From: a virus
Virus record (IMG/VR): IMGVR_UViG_3300025154_000037
Location: 1 to 38,311 of that record
DNA: 38,311 bases
Reading direction: 5' to 3' (one strand)
A model generated the notes under the pieces. That model made no database searches. It was not told the origin of the DNA and worked only from the letters and a program-made list of their open reading frames with translations. Shown piece by piece: positions 24,017-29,935 of the stretch. Within the stretch, counting starts at the first letter, position 1; each line of letters opens with the position of its first letter. A program made the position numbers and the translations under genes.

Positions 24017-24036
24017 CTAATCTAGCATTACGTGAG

Positions 24037-24546
24037 TTAATTAATTCTTTGTTTAGGTTCCACATATTTGATGTTACAGATATTAAAGAAGTCCTCCTCA
24101 TCCTGCACACTTACGATCTCATCGGTTTGAGTGTTGTGCAGATATCCACCCTTAACATAGAAGCCCTTGGTTATACATTCCCACATCATTCTTTTGCTGA
24201 ACTCCCAAGAGCCGGTGCGTATCATTGTTATTAAACCGTAGTTAGTTTCATCCGCCATAAAAAGATCGAGCTTTATTCCTTCCGGTAATTCCCTTTGAGT
24301 GTATTTGCCGATTGGTTCACCCTTAACTTTCTTAAAGCCATCAACAAACTGAGCAAACTCAAATATCTTATCGGGATCCGGGATGCACACTATCTCAATA
24401 TCCTTTACTTCATCCTTTTCTCTGCGAATTGACCCGGCAATCTTAATGCGGTTTACAATTGCATTTAGCTTAGGCACTTTTAAGCAATACGGCTCAAGCT
24501 GCAGCATGTATTTTTGTGCGATTGATCGGGCAGAGTCAAGCTTCAT
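24037..24546 (-). CDS. Stand-alone PolX-type nucleotidyltransferase domain
   Basis: A 169-residue protein with the family X polymerase palm signature: IAGSIRREKDEVKDIEIV (GS at 38-39, acidic D49/E51) and LDLFMADE (third acidic residue D94). The C-terminal TMIRTGSWEFSKRMMWECIT corresponds to the region after the palm in PolX proteins. Fingers and HhH domains are mostly absent, so it is much shorter than cellular PolX. Role could be repair or end filling; unknown. A family B repeat touches the ATG. Confidence 0.78.
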   Translation of the reverse strand: MKLDSARSIAQKYMLQLEPYCLKVPKLNAIVNRIKIAGSIRREKDEVKDIEIVCIPDPDKIFEFAQFVDGFKKVKGEPIGKYTQRELPEGIKLDLFMADETNYGLITMIRTGSWEFSKRMMWECITKGFYVKGGYLHNTQTDEIVSVQDEEDFFNICNIKYVEPKQRIN

Positions 24547-24547
24547 T

Positions 24548-24589
24548 AACCCACCCCTTCGTCCCCTCCCAAGAGGGGATATTGTACGA
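24548..24589. repeat. Family B palindrome directly 5' of a start codon
   Basis: CCCCTCCC AA GAGGGG stem. On the minus strand the element ends GGGGTGGGTTA immediately before the PolX-like gene's ATG. Confidence 0.85.
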
Positions 24590-24598
24590 AGTTATTTT

Positions 24599-24793
24599 TC
24601 ATGGCAGTACAAACCCTTCCAAACCTTTTTCCTTTACAAGCCACTCCAGCATGTAAAGAATGTTGTTTAATATGCGGCATTGACTCTTAGGCACCCAATG
24701 TATTTCCAATGTGCTAAAGTGTATCTGATATGCCTTATCGGTTTCTTTTATCACTATCTCAAAATCCAATTCTAATGCTTCAGTCAGATCCAT
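24599..24793 (-). CDS. Small early protein
   Basis: A 64-residue protein starting MDLTEALELDFEIVIKETDK. KAYQIHFSTLEIHWVPKSQC looks like a small beta domain and the end is helical. The ATG follows the stop of the next upstream gene with no gap (TAAATG). Function unknown. Confidence 0.55.
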   Translation of the reverse strand: MDLTEALELDFEIVIKETDKAYQIHFSTLEIHWVPKSQCRILNNILYMLEWLVKEKGLEGFVLP

Positions 24794-24958
24794 TTATATA
24801 ATTGATCTTTGTTGGTGATTTCTTAAAACAATAACTTTAGGATTGAGTTGAGATATTCGTTTCATCAACTCCTTATTTTCTTTTTCAAGGTCTATAATTC
24901 TTTTTGTTAGATAGGCAACTAACTTTTTTTCTTTCACACTTTTTGCTTGCGCTTCCAT
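24794..24958 (-). CDS. Small coiled-coil protein (54 residues)
   Basis: Starts MEAQAKSVKEKKLVAYLTKR with GGAG nine bases upstream and continues RIIDLEKENKELMKRISQLN, a heptad-rich helix likely to dimerise. Its stop abuts the next ATG, so the two small genes are probably translated together. An ATG five codons further upstream lacks a ribosome site. Confidence 0.55.
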   Translation of the reverse strand: MEAQAKSVKEKKLVAYLTKRIIDLEKENKELMKRISQLNPKVIVLRNHQQRSII

Positions 24959-24987
24959 TTTTGTTAACTCCATTTTATTGATTATTC

Positions 24988-25569
24988 TTATTCGTCATAA
25001 ACACTTCTCATCAATTCAACATCTTCTGCAATTTTAGAATACACCTCTATTGCCTCATCGATTTCAGCACAATAAGCACCAGCAATAAATTCAAACTGAA
25101 ACCATTCGCGTTGAATTTGATATTTTTTAAAATATTTTTTTAATTCCATTTCTATTAAATCAAAGTTCTTTATTCTTATCCAATTATAAATTTCTACTTT
25201 TATCTTTTCTGCGCTTTCTATCTGTAATTTTCTTATTTCTGGATTTAATTTTGTCTTACCAATCTTGAATACTTGTTTATTAGGTATTCTTAAGAAGTAT
25301 AAATAACCAATAGACTCATTATCATATTTCAGTCCTATATGTTTATATGTTAACCATTCTTGCCATAATTCTATAAGTGCCATCTCTGCTTTTTGACAAA
25401 CCCAAGTAGGTAGGGTTTTATAAAACCCGATTAATGTTTCAGTATCTAATTGTTTTAATTCTCCATAAATATCTGGATTATTAACAACCCTAATAAAATC
25501 TTGTGCAAAATCACCACGATAATCATCGCGATCTTTCTGCAATAAAATGTATTTAGGAAAAGTTATCAT
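24988..25569 (-). CDS. YozE-like domain fused to T5orf172/GIY-YIG-type domain
   Basis: A 193-residue protein. Residues of about 8-80 (LLQKDRDDYRGDFAQDFIRV) resemble the YozE SAM-like fold. Residues of about 86-165 (IGYLYFLRIPNKQVFKIGKT, then the YNWIRIKNFDLIEMELKKYF helix) match T5orf172/MUG113, a GIY-YIG nuclease relative: YLYF and FKIGKT give the two half motifs. It could be a DNA-processing enzyme; catalytic competence is uncertain because the arginine of the family is not obvious. Confidence 0.65.
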   Translation of the reverse strand: MITFPKYILLQKDRDDYRGDFAQDFIRVVNNPDIYGELKQLDTETLIGFYKTLPTWVCQKAEMALIELWQEWLTYKHIGLKYDNESIGYLYFLRIPNKQVFKIGKTKLNPEIRKLQIESAEKIKVEIYNWIRIKNFDLIEMELKKYFKKYQIQREWFQFEFIAGAYCAEIDEAIEVYSKIAEDVELMRSVYDE

Positions 25570-25575
25570 TAAATT

Positions 25576-25776
25576 TTAATATTCTATTCTTTCAGTAACC
25601 CAAGCACGGCACATATGATAATTCTCATCATTTTCCAATTTTATTGAGAACATATTATTCTGGAAAATGCTAACATCCAATCCATTTTCTTTAGCTATTC
25701 TGATCAATTGATTTAACTCTTCTGTTTTTTCCTTGATTCGATCCGCAATATCTTTTTTTACTTCATCCATACTCAC
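25576..25776 (-). CDS. Small early protein coupled to the primase
   Basis: A 66-residue protein starting MSMDEVKKDIADRIKEKTEE, helical at first, then NNMFSIKLENDENYHMC. The ATG overlaps the primase stop as a 4-base overlap. Unknown function. Confidence 0.55.
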   Translation of the reverse strand: MSMDEVKKDIADRIKEKTEELNQLIRIAKENGLDVSIFQNNMFSIKLENDENYHMCRAWVTERIEY

Positions 25777-27041
25777 TCCGTTAAACTCATTACAAAATCA
25801 TTTACATCCTTACTTGGCAGCTTCTTAACGTGTATTTCATCTACGCCAACTTCCTTAAGAATGTTCATTAAGTTTTTTTCGCTGTATTTTTTTTCACCGT
25901 GGATAGTGTAATACCATCCATCCAAAAGCTTGCTTCCGGCGGAGTCGTTATCAACACAAACAATTATCTTGAACTGTCTTAACTTCTTGAACTTGCTCAT
26001 GTCCGGCATATTGCCCGCACCCGGGATGCAGATTGCATTGTAGCCCATGCCCTGCATTATCATTGCATCAAATTCACCTTCGACAATGTAAAGCGGTTCA
26101 CCCGGAAGCATAGTATCAAATATCAGATCATTATAAAAACGCTTGCTTGTATTAACGTTTAACGCATCGTTTATGAGTCCCATGTACTTAGTTCCGTTGG
26201 GTTCTTCGCCATCTTTGGAAAAGAAACGCCCTCTTAAGTAATATATGGAAGCCGTTTTGTAGTATAGATAGGGAATGATGATCGGGTGCTTGAAAAATAT
26301 CAGATTACCAGAGCCATTTTCTTTTTTATTGTATAAGCCGGAGCGCTGTAATTGATCCAGCGCAAAAACTTTTTTAAGATGATTGTTTACTTGATTATAA
26401 TTTTTAATGTAGAACAGCTTAAAAGCCTCCACATCGTAAGCGCGGATTTTGCGGGTTTGAGTTAGATAATCATAAGCTGCTTGGTCCCATCCTTGAGTGA
26501 TGCAGTAATAATAAAACTCTTCGAATACATCTTTATTACTTTCAAGCCGTTTCTTTTTGATATCGAGCAACGCAACTGATTTAGCCACTTCCTCATACGG
26601 TGAAGAACCAATTTGAGTATGTTCGGTAAGCTGAGCAATGCGTTCGTTGTATAAATCCTTTTCATAATCGCTCATGCAAGCGATAACATCATCACACTTC
26701 GTAGTTCGACTTTGCTCACTATCGATCAGTGTGACATCCGTAGTGTCATGCTGAGCTTGTCGAAGCATGGGCATTCCTTCTATACCCGCCAATGCTTTCA
26801 ATTCTTTTACAGCAGTAGTAACATCCACATTATACAGCGCTTCATAAAAGTCAATCACATCGCCGCCTTGATTAGTTGCAAAGCAATAATATGATTCACC
26901 TTTGCCATAAATCTTTAGCGATGGAGTTTTTTCTTCTTTATAAATAGATAAAATAAAACTTCCGCGCACCTCAAGTCCGGCATTGCGGCAGAGATCGAAG
27001 ATGGTAACGCGGTTTTTTATTTCGAGGATTTTGTCAGTCAT
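25773..27041 (-). CDS. DnaG-type primase with TOPRIM domain and degenerate zinc fold
   Basis: A 422-residue protein. Residues of about 10-85 follow the CHC2 zinc-domain layout (KEEKTPSLKIYGKGESYYCF, NQGGDVIDFYEAL), but three of the four zinc ligands are replaced (S32, K35, T56; only C53 kept). Residues of about 91-117 are translated family A repeats (RQAQHD...IDSEQSRTTK). The TOPRIM domain has YIVEGEFDA (E321) and VCVDNDSAG (D364, D366). It would make RNA primers for phage replication. No helicase domain is present. It overlaps the upstream broken gene by ATGA. Confidence 0.82.
   Translation of the reverse strand: MTDKILEIKNRVTIFDLCRNAGLEVRGSFILSIYKEEKTPSLKIYGKGESYYCFATNQGGDVIDFYEALYNVDVTTAVKELKALAGIEGMPMLRQAQHDTTDVTLIDSEQSRTTKCDDVIACMSDYEKDLYNERIAQLTEHTQIGSSPYEEVAKSVALLDIKKKRLESNKDVFEEFYYYCITQGWDQAAYDYLTQTRKIRAYDVEAFKLFYIKNYNQVNNHLKKVFALDQLQRSGLYNKKENGSGNLIFFKHPIIIPYLYYKTASIYYLRGRFFSKDGEEPNGTKYMGLINDALNVNTSKRFYNDLIFDTMLPGEPLYIVEGEFDAMIMQGMGYNAICIPGAGNMPDMSKFKKLRQFKIIVCVDNDSAGSKLLDGWYYTIHGEKKYSEKNLMNILKEVGVDEIHVKKLPSKDVNDFVMSLTE
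26692..26769. repeat. Two family A repeats inside the primase gene, one with nested copy
   Basis: Outer arms TCACACT/AGTGTGA (26692-26698, 26728-26734) enclose an inner TAGT TCGACTTTGCTC ACTA copy. A second copy has arms CATGCT/AGCATG (26747-26769). Both are in frame, between the zinc-like and TOPRIM domains. Confidence 0.88.
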
Positions 27042-27320
27042 TTTATTTTAACCAAAATTCCATTGATTATGTTCGGTTTCATTTTTCTCAACGTTCCTTT
27101 TTCATCTTTTCGATAGCAAACGCCTTTATGGTCCACAAGCACATTTTCATCTTTGAACAATTGCAAATGTTTCCCTAACCCATAATCTATCACCCGGCAA
27201 ACCGTATGCTTTTCCCTTTTCTTTTACAACTCTTCTAGTTTGAGTCTTCCTATCATCCAAAATAGCTCTCACCATTTCGGTTGAAAATAGTATCGGTAGT
27301 TCTTTTATTTTATCCTTCAA
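27038..27320 (-). pseudogene. Frameshifted ASCH-like early gene
   Basis: From a TTG at 27320 the frame reads ELPILFSTEMVRAILDDRKT, QTRRVV, then LPGDRLWVRETFAIVQR and stops at 27147-27149 (57 residues). This is the opening of a common phage family (ILFS.MVRAIL.GRKTQTRRV...GDRLWVRE, linked to ASCH-like proteins, usually about 200 residues). One base away, a second frame continues DENVLVDHKGVCYRKDEKGT and ends at 27038 with an ATGA overlap onto the primase start. A single indel therefore splits it, and the usual C-terminal half is missing. A real decayed gene is more likely than a programmed shift. Confidence 0.6.
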
Positions 27321-27339
27321 ACTTTATAAACCTTACAAA

Positions 27340-27573
27340 TTATTTTTTGAATTTATAATTGACCACGTTGTACCTTTTAACCAACGCATTAAATTCCTTT
27401 TTGTTTGATACTGTACTTTGGTAACCATCGCTGCTTGCGATGAATAATACTAATCTTACTTTTAATTCACGCCGGGCATCCATTGCATAACGGCTCCGGC
27501 AAAAGTTTTCAATGATTTCATCATCATCTACTTCAAATAAATTTTCACGGATGTTATTTTTATAAAGCTTCAT
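27340..27573 (-). CDS. Small early protein
   Basis: A 77-residue protein starting MKLYKNNIRENLFEVDDDEI, whose ATG lies in the arm of a nested family A repeat. RSRYAMDARRELKVRLVLFI suggests a helical core. No family recognised. Confidence 0.55.
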   Translation of the reverse strand: MKLYKNNIRENLFEVDDDEIIENFCRSRYAMDARRELKVRLVLFIASSDGYQSTVSNKKEFNALVKRYNVVNYKFKK

Positions 27574-27626
27574 GTTTCGACCTGCCACGGCGAAGGTAAC
27601 GGGGTGGCAGGCAAGCTCAGCATGAC
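27571..27626. repeat. Family A repeat with nested hairpin, overlapping a start codon
   Basis: Arms CATGTT/AGCATG (one wobble pair). The core is split by an insert with a perfect CTGCCAC/GTGGCAG stem, closely related to the inserts at 3551 and 7700. Confidence 0.88.
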
Positions 27627-27648
27627 ATTCTCAATCCTTATTTTCATC

Positions 27649-28038
27649 TTATGCAATTTTCTGTTTAACCGGAAAGGACTGCGCTTTAAGCGCATCCACC
27701 TCTACATATAGCTTTAAGTTTTTAGCTTGAAGTTGATTTATTGTACTTTGCAGATCCTCATTGGCACGTTCGAGCAGTTGAGAACGCTGTCGTTCTTGAT
27801 AAGCATCCTTATCGGCATTAGTTTTTAATTTATATGCGAGATCGCTTACTTTTTCCAACTCATCAATTCTATCATTTAAACTTTTCTTTTGATTTTTGAG
27901 ACGTTTAATATCTTGCTGCTGCCAATACATCGGACCAGAGAAAGCAAGCACAGCAAAAAGGAAAATTACCATACCGCCGCATATTGCACCGGCATTGAAA
28001 TAACCAAAATCCCTCAAAAAAATTGTAATTGATTCCAT
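27649..28038 (-). CDS. Membrane-anchored coiled-coil protein
   Basis: A 129-residue protein with one hydrophobic segment (AICGGMVIFLFAVLAFSGPM) at residues of about 18-38, followed by a long charged coiled coil (IKRLKNQKKSLNDRIDELEK, then RQRSQLLERANEDLQSTINQ). AGGAG precedes the ATG. The topology resembles an inner-membrane spanin or an exclusion-type membrane protein, but it lies in the early region, so superinfection exclusion or replication anchoring are alternatives. Function unknown. Confidence 0.6.
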   Translation of the reverse strand: MESITIFLRDFGYFNAGAICGGMVIFLFAVLAFSGPMYWQQQDIKRLKNQKKSLNDRIDELEKVSDLAYKLKTNADKDAYQERQRSQLLERANEDLQSTINQLQAKNLKLYVEVDALKAQSFPVKQKIA

Positions 28039-28052
28039 GATGACTCCTTTTA

Positions 28053-28346
28053 TTATGCAGTTAATTTTGATCTATGCACCACTTGCTCACTAGCAATAAA
28101 TTCTTTAATGCTTGCACCGACCACAAACTGCCTTCCATTTCTGAATAGCACGGTGAGCTTACCCTTTTCAATAAGCTCCTTTTGGATTTCATTCCTAGAA
28201 ATATTCAGCCGGAAAGCAGCTTGCGACACGGTGTATAGCTCCCTCTCAGCACTTAAACGTAAAAACTTTTTATAAAGGTGAAACGTGAGACGTGAAATGT
28301 CAAATGCTTTACCACTATTAATTATTTGACTTTTGACTTTTGACAT
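28053..28346 (-). CDS. Excisionase-like HTH protein with repeat-derived N-terminus
   Basis: A 97-residue protein. YTVSQAAFRLNISRNEIQKE followed by LTVLFRNGRQFVVGASIKEF is a MerR/excisionase-type winged helix-turn-helix with a pyramid-like GRQFVV turn. It may direct excision together with the integrase or act as an early regulator. The first 28 or so residues (MSKVKSQ..., DISRLTFHLYKKF) are read from a family C repeat, and no other good start lies between it and the HTH, so the repeat apparently provides the start codon. Confidence 0.65.
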   Translation of the reverse strand: MSKVKSQIINSGKAFDISRLTFHLYKKFLRLSAERELYTVSQAAFRLNISRNEIQKELIEKGKLTVLFRNGRQFVVGASIKEFIASEQVVHRSKLTA

Positions 28347-28353
28347 TTGACCT
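28276..28353. repeat. Family C inverted repeat
   Basis: GTGAAACGTGAGACGTGAAA and the TTTGACTTTTGACTTTTGAC side resemble the element at 8189-8256. It forms the 5' end of the HTH gene. Confidence 0.6.
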
Positions 28354-28454
28354 AATTAAGAATTACTTTATATTCAATTCGAAGTAGAATGTTATACCAC
28401 TTATAAACTGTGTAACCCGGAAATGATATCCGGCTGACAAGAAATATTTTATTT

Positions 28455-28478
28455 GAGTGCTGAGCTTGTCGATGCATC
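28455..28478. repeat. Degenerate family A copy
   Basis: Core GAGCTTGTCGA (28462-28472) is intact but the arms are mostly lost. Confidence 0.65.
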
Positions 28479-28668
28479 ATTTTTTGTTCTTTATCGAATA
28501 AGTTATTTTTGTTTCCCAACGACACACTCGTTTACGAATTACTTCTTTTTTAGCAATCGTAAAAGAAAAATCATCCTCAATTAAACTAGCATCAATTATA
28601 TATTTGCCTGTAAACTTATCTTTAATTGCAACACCCTTTGGGTTTTTCTCAATTATAAATCTTTTCAT
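28477..28668 (-). CDS. Small basic early protein
   Basis: A 63-residue protein starting MKRFIIEKNPKGVAIKDKFT, beta-rich and lysine-rich at the end (ITYSIKNKK). It is coupled to the upstream membrane protein by a 4-base overlap. Unknown. Confidence 0.5.
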   Translation of the reverse strand: MKRFIIEKNPKGVAIKDKFTGKYIIDASLIEDDFSFTIAKKEVIRKRVCRWETKITYSIKNKK

Positions 28669-28883
28669 TTAGTTACCAACCAATCATACGTTCCGCTGCC
28701 TATTTGTTTTTTCACCCGGGTAAGTTCCCGAGCAATATTAAGCCAAGCTGAAAAGAATAAAAGAAAAAGAAAAAGTAAGATGAAGAGTGATAATCCGCGT
28801 ATGAGTTCATCGTGCATGATAAGCGTGTGCATATCTCTAATCAAATAATAACCGGCAATTGGAATGAGTAAAATGTATTTCAT
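28665..28883 (-). CDS. Small two-helix membrane protein
   Basis: A 72-residue protein. Two hydrophobic stretches (YILLIPIAGYYLI and GLSLFILLFLFLLFFSAWL) flank a short polar loop. It is in the early operon; a membrane effector such as superinfection exclusion is possible but unsupported. Confidence 0.5.
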   Translation of the reverse strand: MKYILLIPIAGYYLIRDMHTLIMHDELIRGLSLFILLFLFLLFFSAWLNIARELTRVKKQIGSGTYDWLVTK

Positions 28884-28885
28884 AA

Positions 28886-29107
28886 TTAAAATCCTTTTGG
28901 TTTATCGTGAGTTTTAGTTACCAGTCCCAAAAATCCATCACGTTTAACAGCACACTCGATGCAAATCTGTTCATGTTTTTCGATGATAGTTATCTCACCC
29001 TTAACAATATCATTGCGCCAGTATGGCCCAAATAATTGCGGTGCTTTTTTATGGCATTCGGTACAGATCATGTTATGCGCTTCCGTTTCTTGCTTCATAT
29101 TTTTCAA
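28886..29107 (-). CDS. Small zinc-ribbon-like protein
   Basis: A 73-residue protein with two CxxC pairs (ICTECHKK near residue 14 and ICIECAVK near residue 48), a typical zinc ribbon spacing. ATG at 29107 overlaps the preceding gene by 35 bases; a second ATG at 29098 would reduce this. Many phages carry such small early zinc proteins; partner unknown. Confidence 0.6.
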   Translation of the reverse strand: MKNMKQETEAHNMICTECHKKAPQLFGPYWRNDIVKGEITIIEKHEQICIECAVKRDGFLGLVTKTHDKPKGF

Positions 29108-29339
29108 TGTAGGATTTGATTTTATTCATAAGCAGTGCATTGCGTCCGAGAAAAGCCATACCAACGTTGAATCTGCTAGTCTTAAATACACCGGCAACAC
29201 TTATTATTTTGGTAAATTTGTATAGACGAGCTTTCAATTCTTCCCTCTCAAATTCATTTGGTTGGTTGTTTCGCTTCTTGCGGTAATCTATTTTTACGGC
29301 TTGATTATTGACTAACATTTCTTTATTTATGTTTAACAT
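29073..29339 (-). CDS. First gene of the early operon
   Basis: An 88-residue basic protein starting MLNINKEMLVNNQAVKIDYR, with REELKARLYKFTKIISVAGV and a helical end. It lies directly behind the TTGACA/TATGTT promoter, so it is probably the first early protein. A second ATG at residue 8 is possible. No family recognised. Confidence 0.55.
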   Translation of the reverse strand: MLNINKEMLVNNQAVKIDYRKKRNNQPNEFEREELKARLYKFTKIISVAGVFKTSRFNVGMAFLGRNALLMNKIKSYIEKYEARNGSA

Positions 29340-29352
29340 TGATTATTTTAAT

Positions 29353-29437
29353 GTAAACATAATGAATTGTAAACGATTTGTCAACAATTATTTTTATAAT
29401 ATAAACGATAGACACCATAAAATTATATAAAGTAAAC
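29353..29437. promoter_or_regulatory. Four spaced TAAAC boxes between divergent operons
   Basis: GTAAAC or ATAAAC occurs at 29353, 29369, 29401 and 29432, with start-to-start spacings of 16, 32 and 31 bases (about 1.5 and 3 helical turns). They cover the early promoter and the leader of the plus-strand HTH gene. They could be operator sites for a repressor (inference). Confidence 0.5.
29356..29384 (-). promoter_or_regulatory. Early operon promoter
   Basis: On the minus strand TTGACA (29384-29379), a 17-base spacer and TATGTT (29361-29356), followed about 17 bases later by the early gene's ATG. Confidence 0.75.
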
Positions 29438-29441
29438 ACTT

Positions 29442-29783
29442 ATGAGCGTAAAAAATTTTACAAAAGATGATATTTTGCGGGCTATTTATGCTAAATATGG
29501 GACACTCGAAGAATTAGCTATTAAATTAAATACTTCTAAACAAAATATTTCAGCAAAACTTAAACGACGGTCGCCAAAATTTTTGAGTGAATTGAGAACA
29601 GCCGGGATTATTGTTTACGGTGATGATCAACAAAAAAATATTGTAAGCGAAACACTTGTTACTTATCAAGCAAACAGAATTATGGATCTTGAAAAAGAAG
29701 TTGAGAAATTGAAAGAAGAAAATGTTAAATTGCGTGTAGGGTCTGTATCTCTTATTAAAAATAAAGGGAATAAAATAAAATGA
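29442..29783 (+). CDS. HTH repressor-like protein with coiled coil
   Basis: A 113-residue protein. DDILRAIYAKYGTLEELAIK then LNTSKQNISAKLKRRSPKFL is a helix-turn-helix, and MDLEKEVEKLKEENVKLRVG is a C-terminal coiled coil for oligomerisation. It is transcribed away from the early operon, next to the integrase, which fits a lysogeny repressor or activator. It is coupled to a small membrane gene by an ATGA overlap. Confidence 0.68.
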   Translation: MSVKNFTKDDILRAIYAKYGTLEELAIKLNTSKQNISAKLKRRSPKFLSELRTAGIIVYGDDQQKNIVSETLVTYQANRIMDLEKEVEKLKEENVKLRVGSVSLIKNKGNKIK

Positions 29784-29935
29784 ACTCAACACTAATTGCA
29801 ATACTTGCCATACTGGTTGTAGTAATTTTGATCAGCCGTGATATTGCGCTGTGGTACTTCAAAATAAATTTCAGAGCAAAACAAAATGATGAGATTATAA
29901 AACTGCTAACAGAAATAAAAGATGGCAAGCGTTGA
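29780..29935 (+). CDS. Small single-pass membrane protein (51 residues)
   Basis: Starts MNSTLIAILAILVVVILISR, a strong membrane segment, then a polar tail (KQNDEIIKLLTEIKDGKR). The ATG overlaps the HTH gene stop (ATGA) and its end overlaps the integrase start by 14 bases, so the three genes appear translationally linked. Confidence 0.6.
   Translation: MNSTLIAILAILVVVILISRDIALWYFKINFRAKQNDEIIKLLTEIKDGKR

Noticed and set aside
28369-28454. Small stem (CCGGA/TCCGG near 28418) as a terminator
   Set aside because: Only five base pairs, no T-run, and it lies within the early operon.
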